The notes below the pieces were generated by a model. The model had not been told where the DNA came from. It saw nothing but the letters and a program-made list of their open reading frames with translations, and did not search any database. The translations under genes were made by a program, and so were the position numbers. Of a DNA stretch of 64,000 nt, positions 9,488 to 16,119 are shown piece after piece (the first letter of the stretch is position 1; the number at the start of each line of letters is the position of its first letter). Source of the DNA: an uncultured Clostridia bacterium (GTDB lineage Bacteria; Bacillota; Clostridia; UBA1381); contig CAKSFT010000005.1 of the NCBI GenBank assembly GCA_934454145.1, positions 164,528 to 228,527 on the forward strand, given 5' to 3'.

Positions 9488-10291
9488 TTATTTTGCAAAT
9501 TCCTGCACATAGTATGTCTTTCCGTCACTTGCAGTAAATGTAGCATATCCGAACCTTGTGAACTCCTTGTCCAGAATGTTCGCTTTGTGTCCGGGGCTAT
9601 TCATCCACTCATTAAAAATAAAGTTTCCGGTTTGTCTTGGCGACGAATAGGCAATGTTTTCGCCGCATTTGGTATACTGAATTTCAAATTTTTTATACAA
9701 ACCGCTTAACCCATCATAGTTGCTGCTCTCGTGAGAAAATCCGTATGTTGAAACGGTCATGTCTTGGGCTTTGTACTGTGCCGCTGCACAAAGCTTGTCG
9801 TCCAAGGTCAGTTTTCCCACACCGTTTTTTTGCCTCTCCGCATTCACAAGGGCCAGCATTTCCTCTGCTTCTGCGGAAAACGTATTTTCCTCAGAAGTTT
9901 TTGTGGTACCTGTGGTATTCCCGATTGCCGGCACAGCCGGCAAATCGGTGAATAATGTCGTTGTCAGGTTGTCAAACAAGCTTGTGTCGCCATTGAGTAT
10001 ATTATGCACAAGGTTCTTATCAACTGTAATATCAACTCCGATAGAATTATTAATAATATTTAATAAAGTTCCCTGGAAATTTGAGACTATGTTTGTGGGG
10101 GCAATCACGGTGCCGTTTGTACCCGTCCCATAGTCGAAGGACTTGATAATGTTTTCAATATTTAAATTTTTGATATCACTGTTGTTGATAACATTCGCAG
10201 GGCTTATTTCGGTTGCCGATACAGAGCAAACCGAACTGCATATCATGAATGCTGACAATGTCAAAGATAACATTTTTTTCATTTTTTTCAT
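9488..10291 (-). CDS. secreted CAP-domain (SCP/PR1-like) protein
   Basis: This 267-residue protein starts with an ATG after AGGAGG. Residues 1-26 form a signal peptide (MKKMKKMLSL... ending VSAT). Residues 27-130 are Asn/Ile-rich with NIINNS and HNILNG runs that recall the repeat protein encoded nearby. Residues about 145-267 are a CAP domain with LVNAERQKNG, FSHESSNYD, CGENIAYS and SPGHKANIL, the family's conserved signatures. Bacterial CAP proteins are secreted, and their activity is mostly unknown (lipid or cell-wall binding has been proposed). It lies in a same-strand cluster of five small exported proteins. Confidence 0.92.
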   Translation of the reverse strand: MKKMKKMLSLTLSAFMICSSVCSVSATEISPANVINNSDIKNLNIENIIKSFDYGTGTNGTVIAPTNIVSNFQGTLLNIINNSIGVDITVDKNLVHNILNGDTSLFDNLTTTLFTDLPAVPAIGNTTGTTKTSEENTFSAEAEEMLALVNAERQKNGVGKLTLDDKLCAAAQYKAQDMTVSTYGFSHESSNYDGLSGLYKKFEIQYTKCGENIAYSSPRQTGNFIFNEWMNSPGHKANILDKEFTRFGYATFTASDGKTYYVQEFAK

Positions 10292-10309
10292 TGTCTTTTC
10301 CTCCTTTTT

Positions 10310-10681
10310 TTATTTCACGGTTTCTGCCGATTCCACAGTCGGATTTGCTGTTTCGTTTTCAAGCAGACGGCGCACTTCTTTTGGGTTTTCTCTGATGTAG
10401 TTCAAAACAAGATTTATCACATACTCCTTAAAATATTTCTCAAAAAAAGTTTTCTCTGTTTCGTCCTTCACTTCTTTTACCTCGTCTTTTTTCTCATCTG
10501 TGGTTGTAATCAGTTTTCCGTTCGCATCGGTAGAGGTTGTGACCGTTGTCCCGTTTATGCTGGTTTCGATTTTGATTTTTCCACCACCGCATGCACCAGG
10601 TGTTTTTTCTTCAGCGGCAAACGCACTTGCCGCTGTGAAAAGCATTGTCGAAATCAAAAGTCCTGATATAATTTTTTTCAT
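10310..10681 (-). CDS. small secreted protein of unknown function
   Basis: This 123-residue protein starts at an ATG after GGAGGGATTTTC. The first 22 residues are a signal peptide (MKKIISGLL... AFAA). The mature part has a Gly-Gly-rich start, a Thr-rich stretch (INGTTVTTSTDANGK), a Lys/Glu/Asp-rich linker (KKDEVKEVKDE) and an amphipathic C-terminal helix region. No known domain is visible. It sits 18 bp upstream of the CAP gene and 16 bp downstream of the repeat protein gene, so it is almost certainly part of their operon. Confidence 0.78.
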   Translation of the reverse strand: MKKIISGLLISTMLFTAASAFAAEEKTPGACGGGKIKIETSINGTTVTTSTDANGKLITTTDEKKDEVKEVKDETEKTFFEKYFKEYVINLVLNYIRENPKEVRRLLENETANPTVESAETVK

Positions 10682-10697
10682 GAAAATCCCTCCTTTA

Positions 10698-11252
10698 TTA
10701 TTTCGCAAAATTGCTTATCGAAACATCTTGTGACACTGCATTTTGGAGTACATTTTGGATGGCTGCGTTGAAGTCGGCGTAACTCCCAAAGGTTAACATA
10801 ATATTGTTTATGTCAATAGTGCCATTGCCAAGATAATTGGTTATGATATTGGCTTGCGCCGCAGTTATGTTCTTTCCGCTTAATTTGGCAACATTGTCAA
10901 TACTCAAATTGCCGTTCACTATTGAATTATTCATGACATTGGACATGGCATTTGTGACATTATATCCGGCGATATTTGCCTTATTAGTGAAGTTGACATT
11001 GCCGTTGACAAGACTGCCATTGAGGATATTAGTAATTGCCGCATTCGTATCGAACGCTGCTGCACCCACTTTGTTTTTGACATTCAGATTGCCGTTTATA
11101 ATTGAATCAGAGATAGCATTCGTAATATTGATATTGGCAGACGAGCCAATCGGGCACTCCATCCCTCCGGCATATGAGGTGAGATTTATAACAAAAATTG
11201 CTGATACAGCACTGACCATTGCTATTGTTCTTTTTATAGTATTCTTTTTCAT
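10698..11252 (-). CDS. secreted protein made of about five 30-residue Asn-rich repeats
   Basis: This 184-residue protein starts at an ATG 9 bases behind AAAGGAA and has a signal peptide (about 1-26). The mature part is built of near-regular 30-31-residue units. Each contains a pattern like I-x-N, then S-[IL]-[VI]-N-G-N-[LV]-x, then N, for example SIINGNLNV, SLVNGNVNF, SIVNGNLSI and the weaker YLGNGTIDI. This suggests a small beta- or helical-solenoid. There are no cysteines after the leader except one near its end. I do not recognise the family. The neighbouring 93-residue protein and the CAP protein share the same Asn/Ile flavour. Confidence 0.8.
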   Translation of the reverse strand: MKKNTIKRTIAMVSAVSAIFVINLTSYAGGMECPIGSSANINITNAISDSIINGNLNVKNKVGAAAFDTNAAITNILNGSLVNGNVNFTNKANIAGYNVTNAMSNVMNNSIVNGNLSIDNVAKLSGKNITAAQANIITNYLGNGTIDINNIMLTFGSYADFNAAIQNVLQNAVSQDVSISNFAK

Positions 11253-11334
11253 AATAAAATTCCTTTCCGCCATTTATGGCATTGACATTTTTATTTTTTT
11301 TACTTGATTTGACATTTTGAGGTTTGGGAACCCC

Positions 11335-11385
11335 CTACGGCGGCATGCTGCACTCGGGCGTCTCCTTCTCGTGAGAGAGAAACAT
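11335..11385 (-). other. possible 16-codon leader ORF in a GC-rich patch
   Basis: On the minus strand an ATG behind AAAGGAAGTGG opens a 16-codon frame (MFLSHEKETPECSMPP, TAG stop) in an otherwise AT-rich 200-bp gap between two secreted-protein genes. The patch is markedly richer in G+C than its surroundings and contains a GC-rich partial palindrome near 11339-11350. It could be a leader peptide, a structured RNA or a small repeat. Coding is unproven. Confidence 0.3.
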
Positions 11386-11454
11386 GATAACCACTTCCTT
11401 TCGACTTTATGTATATATCATACCACAAAACATTTTTTCAAATTTTTATATGCA

Positions 11455-11736
11455 TCAATAGATTTTCGGTGAATATATTCCTCGGAAATCGCCTTTTTCG
11501 GCAGTTTTTTCAGTCCCCGAAACAATGCGGATATTGACATTGCCGCCGATGTAACTTTGCAGAATCAAAATGTTGTTCTTTATTGTTTCGTAGTCTTTTC
11601 CCGAAATGTAGATGTTCAGGTTTTCACCCACGCATGTATTTGAAACATTAATATTGTTCGATACCTCCGCAGATGCAGGCACTGCCGCCGCCAAAACCGC
11701 CATCATCACTGCCGCCGCTTTCATTTTCAATTTCAT
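11455..11736 (-). CDS. short secreted Asn/Ile-rich protein
   Basis: This 93-residue protein starts after AGGAGG and has a clear signal peptide (residues 1-23, ending PASA). The mature part contains NNINVSNTCVGENLNIYI and GGNVNIRIVSG, two strand-like stretches similar in pattern to the 30-residue units of the protein encoded at 10698-11252. It has a single Cys in the mature part and no known domain. It is probably a member of the same secreted set, since it lies 17 bp from the CAP-like gene upstream. Confidence 0.75.
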   Translation of the reverse strand: MKLKMKAAAVMMAVLAAAVPASAEVSNNINVSNTCVGENLNIYISGKDYETIKNNILILQSYIGGNVNIRIVSGTEKTAEKGDFRGIYSPKIY

Positions 11737-11753
11737 AAAAATTCCTCCTTTTT

Positions 11754-12629
11754 TTATCTGTACAATTCAATCGCCCAATATCCGATATTGCTGTCCTGTT
11801 CCGTCAGCGCCGCAATGCCGATTTTGCGAAAATCCCCCTCAAACACCTTATCGGCAAAGCTGTCGTCGCCGATGAGATAACACATCAGTTCGTCACAAGA
11901 AGAGGAACCGACGATAAAATATTCTGATTTCTTTTCAGTTCTTATTCCATAATCAGAATAATTTCCCGACAGACCGTCATGCGAAAAATTGTCCATTTCC
12001 ACGGCTGTGCAGAGCCTGTCACGTGCAAGGTCTGTGATGTCACAGTTGGTTCTCAGTTCCTGGCCGCCGATTTTGGTTCGATAGAGATTTATTCTTCTCA
12101 AAAGTTCATACCCCAGCCCTTCGTTGACAAGCACATCGCCGCCGTTGTCCACAAATTCACCGGGATAAACGTGAACGTCGGTTTCGCCCTCAAATAGGCA
12201 CTCACTGTCAAACCACTCATCTTCGTGCCAGATGTCTGCATACACTGTGCTGTCCCCTGTCGGGAGTGTGATTTCGGTTTCGAACATGACTGTGCCGCTC
12301 ATATAAAAATAGTTATCGGCGAATCCGTCAAGCCATACGGTTTTCACCATTTCGCCCGAATCAATGGTCAGCATACATTGTAGGTCTGTTCTTACCCTGT
12401 CATATTCCCCAACCTCCTCCAAGGCCTCGCTGATGCAGTCTGCATAAAAGCTTTCTGTGTCAAAGAACGTGTATGTAACGCAGATATTATAAGTGTTCTC
12501 ATTTGCAGTTCTCATCAGGTGGATATCAGCATATCCCCCATCGTCATGCACCTCATAAGCTCCGACAGACGCGCCGATACAAAACACCGACATCACAACT
12601 GCCGCCGCGGATAATAACAATTTTTTCAT
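11754..12629 (-). CDS. secreted protein with divergent C-terminal CAP domain
   Basis: This 291-residue protein starts after AGGAGGAATTTTT and has a signal peptide (residues 1-24, ending VGAY). The N-terminal half (about 30-165) is a beta-rich region, Asp/Tyr/Glu-rich, with no family I can name. The C-terminal 125 residues resemble CAP proteins: LLRRINLYRTKIGG, then FSHDGLSGNY, then a region ending WAIELYR. The GENI motif is not conserved, so it is divergent. Together with 9488-10291 it makes two CAP proteins in one cluster. Confidence 0.75.
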   Translation of the reverse strand: MKKLLLSAAAVVMSVFCIGASVGAYEVHDDGGYADIHLMRTANENTYNICVTYTFFDTESFYADCISEALEEVGEYDRVRTDLQCMLTIDSGEMVKTVWLDGFADNYFYMSGTVMFETEITLPTGDSTVYADIWHEDEWFDSECLFEGETDVHVYPGEFVDNGGDVLVNEGLGYELLRRINLYRTKIGGQELRTNCDITDLARDRLCTAVEMDNFSHDGLSGNYSDYGIRTEKKSEYFIVGSSSCDELMCYLIGDDSFADKVFEGDFRKIGIAALTEQDSNIGYWAIELYR

Positions 12630-12660
12630 AAAAATTCCTCCTTGTATAATATCTTTTTAT

Positions 12661-12696
12661 TAGGTAAATGGAAAATATTAGTTTTATAATTACCTA
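12661..12696. repeat. intergenic palindromic repeat, copy a
   Basis: This 36-bp imperfect palindrome (TAGGTAAATGG... ...ATAATTACCTA) overlaps the stop codon of the 299-residue gene. It shares the TTAGTTTTA-AATTACCTA half with the copy at 18515-18546 and belongs to a small dispersed family also seen at 13761, 15957 and 18331. Origin and role are unknown; transcription termination and a MITE end are both possible. Confidence 0.55.
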
Positions 12697-13593
12697 TAAT
12701 ATCTTTTTCAGACTTTCCCACGCATCGGCAAGCGTCTGCGATACACCCAAAATCTTGCCGCCTTCTTTCAGTTCATTTTCAAACAGCCCTGCCGTGGGGG
12801 TGATTTTCGGCAGATAACCCCATGGGTGTCTGTGTGCGGAATACGGCATATAGATGAGCGGACTGTCCGTGCCGTCAAATGGCTCTCTCTGCCCGGAGGC
12901 ATGGCCGTTGCCATAGATTTTTTCCCCAAATATTTCAAAAAGCTTTTGTGCAAATATTTCTTCCCTTTTCAGCAAAAATTCCTCTGCAAATTCCGGTGGT
13001 TCCTTCTCCAATCTTTTCAGTTGGTTTGTGATGTCAGCATACATCACCTTCTCACCGGTATACTGTTCAAATTCGTCGATAAACTTTTGTATTCTTCCGC
13101 TTTTTTGCCCGTTTTTCTCAAAGTATACAAAGCGTTTTTCACGCCCCTGCATAACCTCGTTCATGATTGCGCCGACATATAGCCCGTCAACCCTCCCCGA
13201 GATGTCTATGACAGGTATCCTCTCGCCTATTCTTTCCCTCAGAAAACCGATACGCCTCTTTATTTCCTCTGCAATATCCCATTCCGCGCACTGGTTGAGC
13301 CTCAGAAAACTGCCGATTTTTATATAAGTAAACTCTTCTTTGTCAATGCTCAGCACCGGCATGTATTTTTTATAGCTTTTTACATATGTTTCATTCACCA
13401 TATCTCTGTTGGTTTTGTCCGACACAAAGATTGCCGAGCTGTAATATGTCCCGCGCGGTTCGTTGCAGGATTCGGAGAAGTTCTTAAGCTTTTCGTCATA
13501 CCCCACACAGTCCAGCCCGTTTATCCTCAATGTTCTGACTATTTCCCCCGCCCCAATGCCGGCACAGTCCACAATCACTGCCTTTTTCTTCAT
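12694..13593 (-). CDS. conserved-looking cytoplasmic protein of unknown function
   Basis: This 299-residue protein has an ATG after GGGAGGATTATAT. It has no signal peptide or membrane segment. The N-terminus (KKKAVIVDCAGIGAGEIVRTLR) resembles a Rossmann-type or receiver-like beta-alpha start. The rest is charged and alpha/beta, with two cysteines in the first 40 residues and conserved-looking PYSAHRHPWGYLPKITPTAG near residue 255. I do not recognise it. An extended -10 promoter lies immediately upstream and divergent from cca. It is the first gene of the leftward cluster, but its link to the secreted proteins is only positional. Confidence 0.75.
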   Translation of the reverse strand: MKKKAVIVDCAGIGAGEIVRTLRINGLDCVGYDEKLKNFSESCNEPRGTYYSSAIFVSDKTNRDMVNETYVKSYKKYMPVLSIDKEEFTYIKIGSFLRLNQCAEWDIAEEIKRRIGFLRERIGERIPVIDISGRVDGLYVGAIMNEVMQGREKRFVYFEKNGQKSGRIQKFIDEFEQYTGEKVMYADITNQLKRLEKEPPEFAEEFLLKREEIFAQKLFEIFGEKIYGNGHASGQREPFDGTDSPLIYMPYSAHRHPWGYLPKITPTAGLFENELKEGGKILGVSQTLADAWESLKKIL

Positions 13594-13628
13594 ATATAAT
13601 CCTCCCTTTCAATTTTGTTTACACCCAT

Positions 13629-13637
13629 ATTATAGCA
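13629..13637 (-). promoter_or_regulatory. extended -10 promoter for the 12694-13593 gene
   Basis: On the minus strand TGCTATAAT lies about 35 bp before the start codon. The TG extension compensates for the lack of a recognisable -35 box in the A/T-rich sequence upstream. Confidence 0.6.
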
Positions 13638-13712
13638 CGTCAAAATTTTTAAAATTTTTATATGCATGCATCACAAATTTTGCCGGTGCAAAAAATAAAG
13701 ACTTGCCCTGTC

Positions 13713-13741
13713 TTGACTTACTCTTTTTTGCGTGGTAAAAT
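13713..13741 (+). promoter_or_regulatory. sigma-A type promoter for cca
   Basis: TTGACT (13713-13718), a 17-base spacer and TAAAAT (13736-13741). Transcription would start about 70 bases before the cca start codon, placing the palindromic repeat at 13761-13786 in the 5' untranslated region. Confidence 0.65.
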
Positions 13742-13760
13742 ATAACCTGTAGATTTATAT

Positions 13761-13786
13761 AAGTAATTGATGCTTTGCAATTACCT
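13761..13786. repeat. intergenic palindromic repeat, copy b
   Basis: A 26-bp element (AAGTAATTGATGCTTTGCAA then TTACCT) forms a GTAATTG/CAATTAC stem. It is the shortest member of the dispersed family listed at 12661, 15957 and 18331-18546, and it lies in the cca leader. Confidence 0.5.
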
Positions 13787-13816
13787 GTTGACTTTTACAA
13801 AAAGTGAGGTGATATT

Positions 13817-15154
13817 TTGGAAATTGAAATCAGCGAAGGCGCACGCCGTATAATAAAAATACTGAACCTCAAGGGCTTTGAAGCCTATGTCGTCGGCGGT
13901 GCCGTGCGCGATTGTTTCATGAAAAAAACACCGCACGACTTTGACATCGCGACAAATGCCCTGCCGCAGGACATCAAAAAAACCTTCCCCAAAACAGTGG
14001 ATATCGGCATAAAGCACGGCACCGTCGCCGTGATGGACAACAACACCTGCTACGAAGTGACAACCTTCCGCACAGACGGGGAATATCTGGATTCGCGCCA
14101 CCCTTGTGACGTGCAGTTTGTCAGCGACCTGCGCTCCGACATGCTCAGGCGCGACTTCACAATCAACGCCCTGGCATACAACGACCAAAGCGGCATCATC
14201 GACTGTGTGGGCGGCGTCCGCGATATTGAAAACAAAAGCATACGCTGTGTGGGCGACCCGGAAAAGCGTTTCAGAGAGGACGCCCTGCGCATGATGCGCG
14301 CGGTGCGGTTTTCTGTTGTCTTGGGCTTTGAAATCGAACAAAACACTGCCGCGGCGATAAAAAAATGCGCAATCCTTATCAAAAAAATCAGCGCTGAGCG
14401 CATACGCGAAGAAATCGAAAAAATTCTGCGCAGCGAAAACCCCGGCGGAATCATAAAACTGCACGAGCTCGGGCTTTTGCAATACATCATTCCGGAGCTG
14501 GACATCTGCTTTTCGGTGCCGCAGAAAAACAAATATCATATATATAATGTCGGCGAGCATATCATACACGCCACCGCCGAGTCTGCCGACGACATCACAA
14601 TCCGCTGGGCGGCGCTTCTGCACGACATCGGCAAGCCGCTGTGCAAAAGCGTTGACCAAAACGGAATCATACATTTTTATGGGCATCACCGCGAGAGTGT
14701 GCGGCTTGCAGACGATATTCTGCACCGTCTGCGCCTTGACAACGAATCGCGCAAAAACATTCTTCTCCTCATAGAAAACCACGACATAAGGATTGACCCC
14801 AACCCCGTTTCGGTCAAGCGCGTGATGGCGCGTCTGGGTGAGGATTTGTTTTTGAAACTGCTTATGCTGCAAGAGGCAGACAACCGCGCAAAAAACCCCA
14901 AATATCTTGACGACAAGCTGAACAGACTCAGCGAAGTCCGCCTTATATACAGAAAGGTGCTTTCGGAACGTCAGCCATATATGGCGTCGGATTTGGTCAT
15001 CAACGGACGCGACCTGATAAAAATCGGATTCCGCGCAGGCAGAGAAATCGGCGACACTCTGCGCCAGCTTTTGGACGAAGTACTTATAAACCCGTCGCTC
15101 AACAAACGCGAATATCTGATGATGCGCGCAAAACAACTGAAAAAACGCAAGTAA
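13817..15154 (+). CDS. cca: CCA tRNA nucleotidyltransferase
   Basis: This 445-residue protein starts at a TTG 6 bases after GAGGTGAT; the next in-frame ATG would remove the conserved N-terminus. The nucleotidyltransferase core has the class II signature GGAVRDCFMKKTPHDFDIAT with the catalytic DxD. The RRDFTINALAY and EDALRMMRAVRFS motifs of the tRNA-binding neck and nucleotide pocket follow. An HD domain (LLHDIGKP, with HHRES) lies in the C-terminal half, as in many bacterial CCA enzymes. It adds or repairs the 3' CCA of tRNAs using CTP and ATP. A long open frame on the opposite strand is a shadow of its codon usage. Confidence 0.96.
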   Translation: MEIEISEGARRIIKILNLKGFEAYVVGGAVRDCFMKKTPHDFDIATNALPQDIKKTFPKTVDIGIKHGTVAVMDNNTCYEVTTFRTDGEYLDSRHPCDVQFVSDLRSDMLRRDFTINALAYNDQSGIIDCVGGVRDIENKSIRCVGDPEKRFREDALRMMRAVRFSVVLGFEIEQNTAAAIKKCAILIKKISAERIREEIEKILRSENPGGIIKLHELGLLQYIIPELDICFSVPQKNKYHIYNVGEHIIHATAESADDITIRWAALLHDIGKPLCKSVDQNGIIHFYGHHRESVRLADDILHRLRLDNESRKNILLLIENHDIRIDPNPVSVKRVMARLGEDLFLKLLMLQEADNRAKNPKYLDDKLNRLSEVRLIYRKVLSERQPYMASDLVINGRDLIKIGFRAGREIGDTLRQLLDEVLINPSLNKREYLMMRAKQLKKRK

Positions 15155-15229
15155 ACAAAAACAAGGATAAAAATCTGTTTTTTTCAAAAAGAAAAATCTG
15201 TTTTTTTTCTGTTTTTTTCAAAAAAACTC

Positions 15230-15258
15230 TTGATTTTTTGTTTGTTATGTGTTATACT
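15230..15258 (+). promoter_or_regulatory. promoter for rpmE
   Basis: TTGATT (15230-15235), a 17-base spacer and TATACT (15253-15258), followed by rpmE 48 bp later. The stretch before it (15165-15225) is T-rich with two direct copies of AAAAATCTGTTTTTTT, and may weakly terminate cca transcripts. Confidence 0.65.
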
Positions 15259-15305
15259 GTTTTATGGTTCTGTTTGGGCCAAATACTTATAAGGAGGGAT
15301 ATGGA

Positions 15306-15506
15306 ATGAAAGAAGGAATTCATCCCGAATATAAGCAGACAACAATAAAATGTGCTTGCGGAGCAGTGATTGAAACAGGCTCGACAAAAGAGAATATCCA
15401 AGTCGAAATATGTTCAAAATGTCACCCGTTCTACACAGGCAAGCAGAAGCTTGTGGACACAGGCGGACGTGTTGAAAAGTTCAACAGGCGTTTCAACAGG
15501 AAATAA
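15306..15506 (+). CDS. rpmE: 50S ribosomal protein L31
   Basis: This 66-residue protein starts with an ATG after AAGGAGGGATATGGA. It is the zinc-binding form of L31: CxC near the N-terminus (KCACGA) and CxxC at residues 36-39 (CSKCHPF), ending in the basic RRFNRK tail. It binds the large subunit at the central protuberance and bridges to the small subunit. A 57-base upstream extension of the frame has no ribosome binding site and is not used. It is followed by rpsO after 116 bp, and the two could be transcribed together. Confidence 0.97.
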   Translation: MKEGIHPEYKQTTIKCACGAVIETGSTKENIQVEICSKCHPFYTGKQKLVDTGGRVEKFNRRFNRK

Positions 15507-15622
15507 TTTTTGTTGGTTTGCTTAAGAAACAATTAAAATTTTATGTAAACCCATGTCTATGATGTGCGAATCACCAACGGCATCTCAGCATGCGGGGATA
15601 TTTATTATAGGAGGTGAAACCC
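15507..15622 (+). promoter_or_regulatory. rpsO leader region, possibly S15-binding
   Basis: The 116-bp leader between rpmE and rpsO contains short complementary blocks (GATG...CATC and CATG...CATG around 15549-15592) that could fold just before the AGGAGGTG site. S15 autoregulates its mRNA through such leaders in many bacteria. I see no decisive match to a known leader class, so this is a suggestion only. Confidence 0.3.
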
Positions 15623-15889
15623 ATGACAAAAGAACGCAAGCAGGAAATTATCGCTGCATACGCTACTCACGAAGGCGACACAGGCTCGCCGGAGGTTCAG
15701 GTTGCTCTTTTGACAGAGAGAATCAATCATCTGAATGACGAGCATCTTAATTTCCACAAAAAAGACCACCATTCAAGAAGAGGTCTGTTAATCATGGTCG
15801 GTAAAAGACGTAATCTGCTGAACTATCTCAAGTCACAGGATATCGAAAGATACCGTGCTTTGGTTGCAAAACTGGGTTTAAGAAAATAA
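15623..15889 (+). CDS. rpsO: 30S ribosomal protein S15
   Basis: This 88-residue protein starts after AGGAGGTGAAACCC. It carries the S15 hallmarks: HEGDTGSPEVQVALLTERI, LNEHLxxHKKDHHSRRGLL-type sequence, and LLNYLKSQDIERY. It binds the three-way junction of 16S rRNA helices 20-22 early in small-subunit assembly. The order rpsO-pnp is the classic bacterial arrangement. Here an intrinsic terminator and a palindromic repeat lie between them. Confidence 0.98.
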   Translation: MTKERKQEIIAAYATHEGDTGSPEVQVALLTERINHLNDEHLNFHKKDHHSRRGLLIMVGKRRNLLNYLKSQDIERYRALVAKLGLRK

Positions 15890-15900
15890 TTGATACATTA

Positions 15901-15941
15901 GGCAAGCGGATACCTTTTTCAGGATATTCGCTTGCTTTTAT
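15901..15941 (+). terminator. intrinsic terminator after rpsO
   Basis: A hairpin (GGCAAGCGGATACCT / AGGATATTCGCTTGC with two mismatches) is followed by TTTTA, 11 bp after the rpsO stop. Confidence 0.75.
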
Positions 15942-15956
15942 GTATATAATACTTTT

Positions 15957-15990
15957 GGGAAATTACAAAATGCTAATTTTGCAATTTCCT
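15957..15990. repeat. intergenic palindromic repeat, copy c
   Basis: A 34-bp palindrome (GGGAAATTACAAAATG then CTAATTTTGCAATTTCCT) between rpsO and pnp. It shares the A/T-rich core and the AATTxCC ends with the copies at 12661, 13761 and 18331-18546. Confidence 0.5.
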
Positions 15991-16119
15991 GTATAATACT
16001 TAAAAATTTTCGGGAAGAAATATTTATGTGGCAAATAAACAGAGAATCCGAGCCGTCGGGTTTTGTGTCTATCTGCTACCTTAAATGTTTCTCCCAAAAA
16101 AGAAAAAAGGAGAGATTTT

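Noticed and set aside
13781..15187. 468-codon open frame opposite cca
   Set aside because: It is the exact antisense of a clear CCA-adding enzyme, rich in Phe, Val and Cys as expected from a shadow frame, and has no ribosome binding site.
15165..15225. CRISPR-like tandem units (AAAAATCTGTTTTTTT)
   Set aside because: Only two direct copies in a low-complexity T/A stretch, with no spacers and no cas genes. No CRISPR array is visible anywhere in the window.
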